From contig RMBW01000033.1 of assembly GCA_004009845.1 (NCBI GenBank), positions 186,001-250,000 of the forward strand: a stretch of DNA of 64,000 nucleotides, in the 5' to 3' direction. Origin of the DNA: Davidsoniella eucalypti (Eukaryota; Ascomycota; Sordariomycetes; Microascales; Ceratocystidaceae). This document shows positions 29,501 to 42,256 of this stretch, in pieces. The translations under genes were made by a program, and so were the position numbers. The first letter of the stretch is position 1; each line of letters starts with the position of its first letter. The notes under the pieces were generated by a model. The model was not told where the DNA came from, ran no database searches, and saw only the letters and a list, made by a program, of their open reading frames with translations.

Positions 29501-31743
29501 GCAAATTTGCACAAAAGACCTTCAACAAGTTTGCGTCTCGATAAGCACAGCGTACTCTACGTAGATGCTCAATGTTCCCTTTTTCGATCATGGTATAGTA
29601 TTTTGAGTCTTCATGTCGAGCACGACCCTTGGACTGTACGTACTGAATCATAGTGTGATAAAGATCGAAGCGGATGATGGTGTCACAATTGGGAATATCG
29701 AGTCCTTCCTCGGCAACGGATGTAGCCACTAGGCAGTTTATAATGCCTTGGCGGAAGCGGTGGATGGTCAAGTTCTGAGTACGGTATGACATGCCCTCCG
29801 ACGTACAAGATGACCCAAACTAAGCAAAACTGTTAGTGACTATAAACTGATATATAAAGGCGAGAATTGCATACAAGCGGAGCTGCCATCACAAGTGCGT
29901 TGGCGATAGTGCTTTGTTGCAAAATATCACAAAGCATGACTGCGGTATAGCGCATATCAACAAATATGATGCATTTGTGTGTATTGCTATTTTGAAACAG
30001 TACATCGATGGTATCGAGCAAGGCTATGACCTTTGGAGACAGGAAACTAGTGTTGCGTAATGGAGTGTCAAGCTGTAAAGACGAGACAGTCTCTTGAACT
30101 TGGAGGATGTCGTCCTGCATCCCATGGCCGTTTCTTGAAGAGTCCGGATTGATGTTATGGGTGCGAGCTATCAATCTCGTTATTTCTGTCTTTGTTATGA
30201 CAATCTTCCAGAACTTGTCGGCAACCCAGGGACCCAAAGCAGAGGCCGCAATCTCGGAGAAGCAGAGAAGCTTGCGTAAATCTTCATTACGGAGAAGATT
30301 TTGAAGCATGGATTTGACAAAGGGCGTCCGATATGGAGTAGGAAGAGGAGAATACTCTACTCTTACCTCAGTTTGCTTTCTATTGAATACGTCACTTACT
30401 AATGACCCCTCTCCCACAGTAGCGATGGTACTATTGAGAAGAATCTCTAGTTCTTGTGCGGAATCTCTGATATCGTCTTGGCTGTCGACAGGTGATGCAG
30501 TCATACCTAAGATTCGAGGTCTAGAAGCTATTGGTGTATACAAATAAAAGTCTTTGACGATACGTGCATAAGGGTGGTTCTTTTTAGCGTGATGAGCTTC
30601 ATCAAACACAATGAGATTTATCTGGTCCATCTTGATATATGTAGACGCAAGGGCTCTAAGAAGAATAGAGGCTGTACACACTACGACCATGTTTTTTTTC
30701 ATGAGATCTATCCATTCTTGCTTTCCCCAGGATTCTCTTGTTGAGCGACCCCAAACTCTCTCGATAGGGTACGATAAGTTGCTTGCGATGACATGGTACT
30801 GTTGGTGTACTAGAGGAACTTTCTCAACCTAGATTTGTTAACGCATATTTGGTTTATATAGGACAGGAAGGGCCTACTATGAAGAACGATGTACGCCTGA
30901 ATCTGCCACAGGCTGCTAGCTCTAGCTCTTGTTCGATTGTGTAGCGTAATAACAGAACCGAGATAAGAGTCTTTCCAGATCCTAATGCATTGTGTTGGTT
31001 ACTAACGAAGCTGGCAAAGATGGATTTATATGTTAGTGCTAATCATACCTGTATCCAAAACAATGATGGTATTTTGGCGTTTAGATCGCTCGAATAGTTC
31101 AATTTGATATTCCCTAGGGCTATCAATAATCTTTTTGGTAGTTCTACGCATGATCCATGAGACTGATTGTGGATTCAAATGCTTAGAAGTTGAGGATTCG
31201 CGTAGCTGATCTACTATGTGAGATTTATCGGAAAGAGATCGAGAAACTTCGACATCGTCATGGTACTTTTGTTGCGGAAAATCATGCTGATATGGCACAA
31301 GAGTATTGACTGTATGTGATGAATTATTTTGCTCGGCACAGCTCACGTTATCGCTCGCATAATTGAGTATATCGTCATCTTTTGGAACTTTTAGATGCTT
31401 GAAATGTTGGCTAAAATCATTCATGTAGAGAGCCGAGTCGTGACTAGAAGCTTCAGGAGATGATATGCCTTCTGGTATCGTGGTATTTTGAAAATCATGT
31501 TCGATTGGAGATATTGGCGAGCCTATCAAGATATGATTAACATCACGAAAATGCTATAATTCACGTTGTTGACTTACTATCAATTAGTTCGTTGGGGCTG
31601 GCATGATATGACGATAGAGTCTCATGACAATCTATCATAGGTGACATATGTGAGCCAAGGTCTATCAGATCCGAAGCTTCGCTAATGTTGTCTAGTAGCT
31701 TAGGTGACGTGGAAGGCGAGAAAGAGATCAGATCGTGCTCCAT
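26578..31743 (-). CDS. dcl1: Dicer-like ribonuclease (Dcl1 type)
   Basis: Dicer cuts long dsRNA into small RNAs for silencing. Six exons: 31578-31743, 31049-31522, 30981-31049-bounded third exon 30878-30981, 29875-30828, 28254-29819 and 26578-28185. All are GT-AG and sum to 1,623 residues. The helicase has Walker A LDTGSGKT (211-218), DEAHH (324-328; many fungal Dicers have DECH), and VATSVAEEGLDIPNCD with QSKGRARHE for helicase C. A dimerisation/DUF283 region follows (about 680-790). RNase IIIa has ERLEFLGDAF (from 1159) and ADVCEAF; RNase IIIb has NFEFLGDAILD (from 1363) and ADLVEAYIGA. All four acidic positions are present in each, so it should be active. The C-terminal dsRBD-like end has Cys1533, His1566, Cys1607 and Cys1609, matching the zinc-binding CHCC pattern described for fission yeast Dcr1. 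A PAZ domain is not obvious. Dcl1 versus Dcl2 is judged from the C-terminus only. Confidence 0.93.
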
Positions 31744-32445
31744 ATTGTAGACTTTGTTTCGTCAGGTTGAGAAATTCGTATGGAGAATCTTATTAGCAAT
31801 TGGAAGTAAATCGTGATCATACGCAAGATCAACGAAAAGTACAGCAAATCGGCCAATTCCTGTGGACGATTGACGGACATCTAGAAAAAGGTTGACGGCA
31901 GCAATGATGATGAAGAGTGCATGGTAAATAAAAGATCACGTTATAAAGAATAAAAACAATAGTAAACATAAGATGAAAGGCTAGAAGACGGTGAAGCAAA
32001 TAAGTAACTACGGCATCTGGTGGTTTTTTTCAATGGCTGATGGCAATTGCATTATTGAAAGATGAATATACAATGGGTGACACGAGAGCAAACGGAGAGA
32101 ATTCTATTTGCTTCTAAGTTTATAGATCGTTCCTGAGTCTACTGAGGCGTGGCACATGTCACGACATTTAAGAAACACTAACAGCATGGGGCAGTTTTGA
32201 AGTATGAATAATGTTGTCTATTTGCTCGATGAGTTTGAAACGAGACAAAGCTAAAGAAGCCTTGAATAAGGGCTCTCAAGAGGCAAGATATGAACGCCAT
32301 GCTAACCATCCAAAATGTATAGAACGCGGACCCAGACAAAAGAAAGGGGGATGTTTCAAGATAAAAATGATACGAAGAGAAAAGAAAACAATCAAAAACA
32401 AGTCATAAGGGCATAAATGTTGAGGGCCAAGGCCGTGGAGACAGC
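31744..32445. other. Intergenic region between Dicer and mannitol dehydrogenase genes
   Basis: This 0.7 kb holds the Dicer promoter and leader and the 3' UTR of the mannitol-1-phosphate dehydrogenase gene (both minus strand). It is AT-rich near the Dicer start. No gene-like ORF. Confidence 0.5.
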
Positions 32446-33763
32446 TTACTCCTGCATGTCCTCCTGGACACGGCGGACGACTTCAACCAGCATAGGGTGA
32501 ATCTTCTCAGTGGTCTGAATACCACAGACCTCGTGGACGACCTCAAGAGGAGTCTTCTCAGCCATGATCTTGGCCAGCTGGCTGCTCTCCTCGTCACCCT
32601 CAACGCCCTGGAAGCGGAAAGCCATCTCGGCAGCGTCAAGCAGACCGGAGATATCAGCGCCATTCTCGGCTAGCTCGGCAGCGGGACCGATGAAACGCTC
32701 CTTGCGGCTCAGCTTGCGAAGGGGAGCGCGGCCAACACGCTCGACGGCGTCCTCCAAATGGGGGTTGCCGATGCGCTTGACGATCTTGTCGGCGTAAGCC
32801 TTCTGGGCATCGGCATCGATGCCGTGCTTCTCGACAATCAGCTTGCTAGTTTCGGCCAGAGCACGGCGGACCTCGGCCATGATCTCCTTGTCCTGAAGAG
32901 CATCGTAGACGGTGGCCTTCTGGCGGTTGTAGCCGTGGTAGGCGGCAGTGGCGTGGCCAGTGTTGACAGTGAACAGCTTACGCTCGATGAAGGGGCTCAG
33001 GTTATCGACCCAGTTGATGCCCTCGATGGCAGGAACGGCGTGGTCAGCAAAGGGAGTGCGGTCGACAACCCACTCGTAGAACTTCTCCAGAGTGACATCC
33101 AGACCGGCATTGGGGTCCTGGGCGGGAACAATGCGGTCGATAGCAGAGTTGGCATAGCGAGCACGGCTATCGTGGCTGGCGAGGCGTTCAGAGGGAGTGT
33201 TCTTGGGGTCGAGGATGAAAGAAGCCAGAGTATCGGTGGCACCGATGGCGTTTTCGCAAGCAATGACAGCCAGGGGAGAGCGGTCGGCGGCTCTCTTGTC
33301 AATACCCTTGGCAATAACGGGAGCGATGAATCTGAGGATGTTGGGGCCGACAGAGCAGGTAACCAGATCAGCAGTAGCAATCTCGTTCACGAGATCCTGC
33401 TCGTGGGTTCTAGAGTTGATAGCACGGTAGTTGGTGATGGTCTTTTCAGCAGTTCCCTCAACACCAACCTCGATGACCCGGTATGAAGGGTTCTCGTTCA
33501 GCGTGTTGATCAGGGCATCTTGGACGTCGGCGAAAACGACCTCATAGCCGGACTCGTGAAGGAAGCAGGCAACGAAACCACGGCCTGTTGAGACAATAGG
33601 TTGTTAGTACATATTAATGGGGCTATGGGGCCCTGACCAAAATCTGGGGAATTATAGAGCTATTAAGGTCAGGGACAGAGGTGTAGTAAAGAGATGACAT
33701 ACCGATGTTACCAGCACCGAAGTGGACCGCCTTGAGGGAAGTGGAAGCAGTTTGAGAAGCCAT
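32446..33763 (-). CDS. mpd1: Mannitol-1-phosphate 5-dehydrogenase
   Basis: The enzyme interconverts fructose-6-phosphate (with NADH) and mannitol-1-phosphate in the cytosol. Two exons, 33703-33763 and 32446-33584, give 399 residues starting MASQTASTSLKAVHFGAG. The intron (33585-33702) splits the dinucleotide-binding loop GAGNIGRGF, which the splice restores exactly. Other landmarks are VTCSVGPNILRFIAPVIA, ACENAIGATDTL, EGINWVDNLSPFIERKLFTV, NTGHATAAYHGY and a C-terminal MRFQG-like segment (EMAFRFQGVEGDEESSQL). The length is close to the usual fungal 388-390 residues. The coding exon is GC-rich with strong codon bias, suggesting high expression; mannitol is a major carbon store and stress solute in ascomycetes. 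The next gene, 8.5 kb upstream on the same strand, is glucose-6-phosphate isomerase, which makes the same substrate. Confidence 0.96.
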
Positions 33764-35028
33764 TGTGTAGATTTTGAATGGTGTGTGTGAGAGTTGAGTT
33801 TACTTGAATCGACAAGTGAGATTTAGATGAGAGTGATTGCGAAGAATGGATGTAAATGTAGAAATGCTTTTATGATGAAGCAATGAAGAGAGATGTAAAA
33901 GGTTGTTTTGAATGATGGTGATGATAGAGAGAACAACAAAAGGCAGAACAATGGCGGATCATCAAGGCCTTTATATATCCCAAACGGCACATACGAAACG
34001 TAGCTATAGAGGTCGACAATCACAATGACGATATGTACTGCCAAGTACCGCCGAGCGACGGATTCGTGGCAATGGTAAGTGACGATAGACGATAGTACGT
34101 ACCGACAGCATGAGGATGGGGCCAAAAGTAACTTGACATCACTTATAATCAAGCTGCTAGTGCGAGACTATAGCGCTACTGCTCTTAACGGACCAGGGTG
34201 TGTTGAAACGGGAGGTGACGATACTGGGTGTGAGAATGTGTGTATTATCTTGCTTTTATCGTGCTTTTACATGTATCCGATGTATGTACCTTTTGTGCCT
34301 TGCACCCTAGTCGATAGTCCATACAAGAAGAGTGGCAGGGCTCCACCTAGATGTTTTAGGACTAGGGGTGCATTATATCTGAATGTATGCCATGCCGAAC
34401 CAGACGTTGTTAGCCCAGAATAGCAAGGTCAGCATAGCAACCCTTTGGACTCGTACTAGATGCTATTAGTGCAGACAGACACATGTACCTAGATACGAAG
34501 CGTGAGAAACTGTATGTAGAGAGTGGCCCTTCGAAATGATGTCATGCCGCGAGCAAGTTGCTACGGTCAGCATAGCTTAGTCCAGGGGAGGAGGCAAAAA
34601 GGAGGTTCTTTTGTTCTTCTTCAAGAGCCAAGAATAGCTGTAAGAGAACTTTGCGTTTTCGGACAGACAGCAGACAATTGTGCCACAGCCATCAGGCATC
34701 TATCTGCCTTGCTATTACAGTACGGGTTGTTGTGTTGGCTGGTCGATATCAGCTCATGCTTGTGATATTGGTACGTGGAAAGATGGGAGGCTTGTGAGAG
34801 GGTTTGTGCCAGCAAGGCATGGCCAAAGCTGCTAGAAACCAGGCGAGGCCCATACAAAAGCGGCTATATACTGATATTTGGGCTACACGGCCCCATTCCC
34901 TTTTCCTTCTAGACGACCAAAACACAAGTGATGAGGCCGAAGCCAAGGAGGCTCACGGCCAAGTGTGACCAGTGCATTTTGCATTTAGCCATCAGCTACC
35001 AACAGTAGCATAGCCTGCCCGCCCTGAT

Positions 35029-35089
35029 GGAATACTGTAGGGAATACTGTAGGGAATACTGTAGGGAATACTGTAGGGCATACTGTATG
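35029..35089. repeat. 12-bp tandem repeat, five copies
   Basis: The unit GGAATACTGTAG is repeated head to tail; the last copy is changed (GGCATACTGTAT). Because 12 is divisible by three it stays open and produces a spurious EYCR-repeat reading frame. Confidence 0.85.
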
Positions 35090-37835
35090 GTACAGGTGCT
35101 GATAAGACCGGGATTTTACCCCGAAGCGACGGGCTGTACTATATGTAGTATGCGTTGGTTGTCGAAGGTTATACTACGCCTGGGCTATTTTCGGCGGCAC
35201 AGTACTGAGCAATCAACATCGACGCCGCTAAAAACCACCGTCTTGCCCAATGCTCAAACAAGGTCAAGTAGCGATCATACGCATCTGAACTTGAGTAGTA
35301 TTCCTGGTTCAGTTTGTAGATCTTTTTTCTTCTTCTTTTTCTTCTTCGATGGATAGGGTTAAGGGGGGCTCCATGTCGTCCAAGGCTCAACTGTGACAGG
35401 AATTTCTATTTTCTTCCACTTTTTCCGATCGGCGTCGAGATGATGTGAGATGATGTGAAGAGGCTCAAAAGGGTTGCCCCTTCCCCTCTATCCCTTCTGC
35501 GTTTCTGAAATAGACCAGGACGACGTTGCAGCATTCCAGCAGTTCGCTCTCTTTCACTTCCACAAGCTCACCAGGTACCCCCGACCCGACCCGACCCGAT
35601 GATCGATGTGGGGCTGTTGCTCGCATCTGCTTCTTTCCCTTTGTACGTCACAAAACACGACTAGAATCCGGGAGAATCGCGATACACATGTCTGTAGAAC
35701 TAAGCAACCTGGGAAGTCCGTAAGAGAGCGGGGCCCAGCTGGTCACAGTTGGAATAGCAAACCTGGTAGACTGGCTGTTTGTGGTATTTCTCCGTCATGG
35801 TCACGATCATTTGTGTCTAGGGTGGTATTGTGGAGGCAGACTTGTAGCTAGGTGTACACACGCTGACATAGTAGTCACGATGATTGGTTTTGAGAGAATC
35901 GTACTGTGCGGGCTAGTGCGAAATGCGCGCTACTACAGTTTGCGGGCGTAGTAGGGAACTCACCTATATCGAGGCTTTTCAGGCGGTTTCGAGCTAGTGT
36001 GCCCAGGTGCTAATTTGGGCTTGGAGTGAAGCGGATAATCAAATATCTGCCGTGGAAGCAATCAGCAGCACAGGTTTCTCCGAAACGTCGAAAAACATGG
36101 TACTAAATCTAATACACGTATTTTCCCTCCTCTTGTACTCTATTTATTGCTCAGTTCTGGATTCTGATGCAACCGTATTTTCTGATTGCGGCATTGATAA
36201 GAGTCTAGGGGCTGACGTCAGAGAGGCTAGGGTTTCCGTTTTAGAGCATAGTCCGTAGAGTCACTAACATGAGACAAGTACTTACTCACTAATGAGTGTC
36301 TGTGTATTAAAAACAGTACTATGTACAGTAGGCTCTATAAGATTAATGAAAAAAGGTAGTAAAACCACTATCGTGATATTGTATGATCAAAAATCAGCCC
36401 GAGCTTCCAGAGAAACCGACAACAAACCACACATCGCAACGTGTCAAGTATTGTGTGGCACGCCTCGGAATAGGCAGACAGAAGCTACGATGAAGAAGAC
36501 ATTCAAATATAATATACAGGACATACGATAATACAGGATGGGATAAGACCATTATGGGAAAAGGATGGCAACAGGAACGGCCGGGCTTCGACGAGGCGCA
36601 CAGCGACCAAGCGAGCTCAAAAAGAACAACACAAAGAAAAAAAGCATCATGGTGCATCAGGCAGCTTCACGATACTTGCGTCGATGGCTCTCGAAATCTT
36701 TCCCAGTTACGGCTACATCTTGGACCTTAAGCCTATTGACAAGGGTTTGAAGCCATAAACATAATAGTGCCGACGGCTCTACTTGTTCTTATTGGCCAAA
36801 ATGGACAAAGAAAGTCTGGTCAAAGACCTGCATTGCATGGCGCAGAGAAAAGCGGAGCTGAAGGGCCATAACACCAAAAGTATCTGGCCACTAAGGAGCC
36901 CACTTATTCCTGCACGGTCCGACTACTTATGACCGTATTTTAGTGATTTCCTGCTACTCGCAATTACGCCAGAGTGTGCATCGTGGAGAAAGCAAGAGAC
37001 AAAAAATGGGGCCTCCTTACTAACCAGGTGTTATCTTATCGCTGGACGGGCCTCAGAGCGAAGCAATATAAGACGAAAATGGACGGCATCGTAGCGATCG
37101 GGCTTTTGATGGGCATGGGCCGATTAAACAGCCGCTCAATAAGCAGTTGATGGACAATGGTACGAGAGAAGGAATGAGCCTATCTCGAAGAAAGATTGCA
37201 ATAGAACGACAGGACCTTCGTCTTCCCCGCACTCTGGCAAACACAATCTACGAACATCAAGACAAGAAATGCCGGTAATAGCGAAGCGAGCTTGCGCGAA
37301 AAGAACGGGCAAGAAGGATAGCAAAAGCCAATAAGCCGTGGCTAGGAATGCGAGGGCTTGTCTTCTCTTCCTGCTGCTCCATATTGGCTCAAAGGGGAAC
37401 GTCGTGATCCAGCGGCAGATATCAGCTGTCCATGTGCTTGGTGGACTACGGGAATACATGGCTACATATGTATGGATATGTATATGCATGAACAAATTGA
37501 ATGTATGTGTTGTCACGATGATCGTGAGAGCTCGACCCTACACTTCCAGGTCCGACGATATATCGCAATATGTGATGTACATATACTCGGACTGCCCATA
37601 CCAATTTCCTCCATACACAGTACATACATATGTACATGCAATGCAATCCAGACTAGCATCGTTGCATCCTTGGCTCTTTAAGCACGACGATGGTCCCAAA
37701 AGAGAGATGCGTGTGCATATCATGCGGCTGTAGTCGACCTTGCCATGTACATATACATGTACTTGGGAAGTTCCGACCCAGTTAATCAGCTCCAGGCTTG
37801 GCATGCGTCATGACCTTCGACTTCATTGGTGAAGA

Positions 37836-37847
37836 GGGGGGGGGGGG
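37836..37847. repeat. G12 homopolymer
   Basis: A run of 12 G bases in gene-poor DNA, followed by purine-rich sequence. Confidence 0.8.
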
Positions 37848-40800
37848 AGATGAGAGGAGACAAGAGAAAAGAGCGGCACGAAGTTTCACGATAAGTGCTA
37901 GTCTGTATGTAGCTCTAGCTGTATGTTTAGTGAAAGGACATACAATAGAGCTGCAAGAGACCTGTACTCTTTGGTCTTTTTTGGGAAGCGAGGCAAAGCA
38001 GGCCTGACCAAAGCAAAACAAGGAGCTAGGACAATCAGGCAGGCTTGAGATGTTGATATTCTCACGATAAAAACATGATACAGAATGTGGCCAGGCTACC
38101 TACAACTAAGAACCAAAAGCCTATAAGCAGCAAAAGAAGCCCTGGTCCAGTTGCTCGGGGTTACACCTGCTCAACCCTAACACATTTGACATAGGGCCGA
38201 CAAAAATCAAAGCCCCAAGTCTGAGAGCCACTTTCTGGCCGCCAGAACGGATGAAGAAGAGGCGGCTCAATCAGTCAAGAATCCCGGCCGCTCGCCCATT
38301 CGACCGAGAAAGCCACCTGTTTATCCTTGTGGATGGATGGTCCCTATCGCCAAGTGAGTTTCGCGATATTAGTTATCACTATGGCTCCCTTCCATCGAGT
38401 TATCCCGAAGACTCCCGCAACTGGTATCACGGACACACCTGAGCGGGTAAAAGCACCGCTCCATCACAATGCAGTGTGAAGTCGAGACAGTCTTCCAGGG
38501 TTTTGACAGAATCCTCGAGTGTTGCATCCGCCAGAGCCGAAGATAAATGGCCACCTGCAGTCCGAGAATGCAAATACTACTGACTAGTTATGCAGATATC
38601 TATGTATTAGTTGTATGGCCGCCGAGTGCCTGATGCCTGTAAAGTTGCATTGGCACAGTACTCTATGCAACCTGCTGGACTAATCCGGGGAAATATCTGT
38701 ATCTGTACATGCTGCCATACTGGCCAGGACACTATCAGATCAGCAGTACGAGAAAGAAGATTCGAAATGTGTATTTTTCTTTTCTTTCTTGACATGTATC
38801 ATCTGCTTATCTGCTGCATAGTCATGTGGAGCTGCTCTTAGGAACACCTCGGGCCAATTATTCAGTATCTCTCTAATGAGAGCAGAGCAAGCTGAGACTC
38901 GGACTTGCGTGTGCCTCCTCCTTGATCAATGCATCTCTTTTTTTATTAGCCCCGTCGTTGTGCCGTTTGGCAACTTCTAGAAGCCAGTGGAGTGAATAAT
39001 AGAAAAAATAAGTAAAAGAGGCCGGCTAAACCTCTCCTGGTCGTAGCTTCATATGAGGTCATGTTTTGTTCGGTCGTAAAGTCTTACTATACAGGCTTTA
39101 CCGTTTTCAGATAAGAGCTTGGGATTACATTTCGAGCCTCAAACTAAGAAGACAGAAACCCAAAAAAATCGAGGGGGTTTTAGTATCATTCACGCACTGT
39201 TAGAAACACAAACATGGATTTCAAAGGACGTAGCAACGATAGGCAGCCATATTCGAATACAAAAGGAATACGTACATACATAACAAACGCATTAGCTACC
39301 GTATGCTATACTTACACTGCTATCAGTGATAATGTCCTCAGAGGAAGTCGAGAAAAGAGAGGCTGTGTCGAAGTCGAGAGGCAACATGTCACTGTACCCG
39401 AATCCGGCAAGTATACTTGTGTATATAATTATGTCTATAATGTACATATATATGTCACTCTGTATACAACTACAATGACAGCATGTTGCAATTTACACCT
39501 TTTCGTATACGTTACAATGGCTGTCACTTTAGCCATAGAGAAAATGAATCAGCCGTAACGATGGGATATTAGCCATGGAGGACTGCTTGATTGTGTAATA
39601 TGATACTGGCTTAATGCACTAGAATAAACAAAAGAGAAAAGAAAACAGGACAGTTGACCCCTGGGCTATAGAACTACCAAGACATGCCCTGTTGGAACTG
39701 TAAGCGCCGAAATAAATGTAGTTATTCCCGCCAAGGAATATGTCATACAAACAGTGTGTTGCAGTAGATATTGCGTATATATACATGAGTACTTGTTAGT
39801 AATGGATAGCACATTAAAAACATCACGACGCCGGATAAAACAGTAACTGCATAAGCACTTGAGACATGGCTGGATATTAAACATATAGACATATCTGCCT
39901 GGTATAGTTCCTAAATCTTTTTATCGGCCCTTCGAGCTAGTGATATAGAAGTATGTGAAGACTACGCACTGACATTCAACATTCTGCCCTTCCTTGCTGT
40001 CCTTTTTTAAGCCAAGCATATTTCTTATTAGTCCTATCTAAAGCTCTTTCTATACTCTATATTTCCATATGAATCTCTCTCTATACACGGAGTGATATGT
40101 TGCTTCGCTTGTGAAGAATACCTCTTGGAGGATAATGACGCCTTTATGAGCCAATGAACTCAACCTGCCGTCCTGATCACCACTCCCTTCCTTCTTCTCT
40201 CAGTTCTCACCTTGCATTTCTCTCAAATCTTTTCCCTTCGTTGTTTAGAGGTCATGACTAGCCTATTTCACAACACCCAAAACTTGTCTGTCAAAATGAC
40301 CAGCAGGCCAATATTGTAGTGTTGCATGACCATAATAGGATGCTGTGACGTGCCGGCTTTTTGTTTCTGACTAAATATGTAGCCCTTCCTTTCCAACTTT
40401 CCCTTTTACTTGGCTTTTTTTATAGTTTCTCTTCTTCTCCCGCCTTCCGCTGACCGTGTGTTCTCGCATGTCACCTCCGACCATTTTATCCGTAGTAGTT
40501 GCTGGGCCTCGATTTCCGTCGGAACTAGGGAAATTTGGAGGCCAGACTAATAGAGACCTATAACTATGTATATAGTTAGTTGTTTGTTCACAGGGTTTCC
40601 TTTCACGGCCGAATAGTCCCCGAAAGCGTTCACCCTAGACCGAACAATGCCCCCCAAGGTTCGGCCATACCCATCTTCTCCAACTTACGTACCGAAGAAT
40701 ACAAATTTATATTCGCTTGTACATGAATATGTACACGCAAGAAAGGGAGACAATAACGAGAGAAGGGGTTCTTCTTTTTTGATAGTGTTCTTGGCACATC

Positions 40801-42256
40801 CTGTCATGTTCGCCTTGTTTTTGAAAGGTTTCCTAGTCTTCGGAGAGATAGCTGTACGTCGTATACCATGAGAAGAGGACAGTTACATGACAATAGTAAT
40901 GAATAGCCTGGCCCAAGTTTGAGGCGTCCGGTTCTTAGGCCACGTTGTATATGAACCGAGTAGCGACTCGCCTATTCAATTTATTACTCTGTCTACATGT
41001 GTATCTGTATGCTTTGCTCCGAGTCAACAGGGAGAAAGTCTCTTCTTCCATCTCTCTTACTTTTTTTGTACCCACTAGTTATATGACTATTATGACTATA
41101 CAGGTAACATTACTGGGTGGCAAAGACATATCAAGTGTCATGTCGGTCACTTATAGTTTCTGGTGACAAAAAAAAAGAAAGACCCTTTGGGAAGATGAAC
41201 AAGTAATGATGTAAACGGTTGCATTCGTCTCTTTAGAAACTTTTTTTCTTGCTACAGTAGTAGCGGCTTATTTTACCTTTACCTTTGTAAATGGAGCCCA
41301 AAAAAACATATGCTTTTATTTTTCTTCCATTTGACCTATAGGCGACTTACTGTCATGACATGTGCTGATAACGCTGGCGAACGCCCCTTCTTTATAGGCC
41401 GCAAAGCAAGAAATGTTGGCTTTGGATGAGGTTAAATGTGGAAAATAGCTGCCTGGCTTCTTTCTACTTGTCATAGATATCTATGAACTGCCCATATATC
41501 ACTAGTATTAGTCGAGCCTAAGGAGTACCGAGGCAGTTCCAACAAGTGGCCAAATCAAATACTATAGATCTTGTGAAAAACAAAACAAGCTCTCCACTTA
41601 CTTCTTCAATATCAGGTGTTGGTAAGAAAAAAAAAAGAATTGATAAGGAGGGATAGATACATTGCTAGTATTGGTGACATGTAAGTAGGATATCGGAAAT
41701 GTGAGGCTGGTTGTTGCTGGCTGCCAGCATTTTCTTCCGATTAGTTGATATCAGACCACTTCTATTCTACTCTACATCTCAGCCATGACGACTTGTCACT
41801 TTAACAAGGGGGGGGTTCCGACTTGTCAGTCATTACTCACCAGATTATCTGTCGGTCTCATGGGTCTTTCATGCTCAATATATACGTATAGCTCATGGAC
41901 GCCGATACAGCGAGTCATGAAACCTACTGCTGCTGCATGACTCGATTGGAAATTGCTAATTGATGACTATGGAGATCATGACGTATTATGATTGTAAGCA
42001 GATGTAGATGTGATAGTGACATAGTCTATTTCTTTCAACCGGTTTTTTATTTTATTTTAATTAGTCTTATTTTATTCTTTATTTGCTGCCTTGTACTTTA
42101 GTACATTTAGGTAGCTAGTTTCGTAGTATCCCCAAAAAATACAAAGATATTCATCTAGAAAAAACAAAGGTTGTGAAAAGGCACACCAAACCGTAGTACA
42201 ATGAGACATCTATGATCAGAAATCGAGTTCCTCGTGACCTATTAAGTACTAGGTGC

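Larger units (their letters stand above)
33764..42256. other. 8.5-kb gene-poor region
   Basis: This spans from the mannitol dehydrogenase start to the isomerase stop. The first 0.3 kb (33764-about 34070) should be promoter and leader of the mannitol gene. The rest has only short, motif-free frames, simple repeats (35029-35089, 37836-37847) and T/A runs. Sequence composition is intermediate and not strongly AT-shifted, so it does not look like a heavily mutated repeat. I found no tRNA, LTR, terminal inverted repeat or spliced gene. Non-coding RNA cannot be excluded. Confidence 0.5.

Noticed and set aside
32758..33486. 242-codon plus-strand frame
   Set aside because: Antisense shadow of the GC-rich, codon-biased mannitol-1-phosphate dehydrogenase exon; no family motif.
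35029..35089. Repeat array resembling a CRISPR
   Set aside because: Units are 12 bp, directly adjacent and without spacers, in a eukaryotic genome.
35027..35356. 109-codon frame with EYCR repeats
   Set aside because: It is created by the 12-bp tandem repeat and ends in a low-complexity Phe run.
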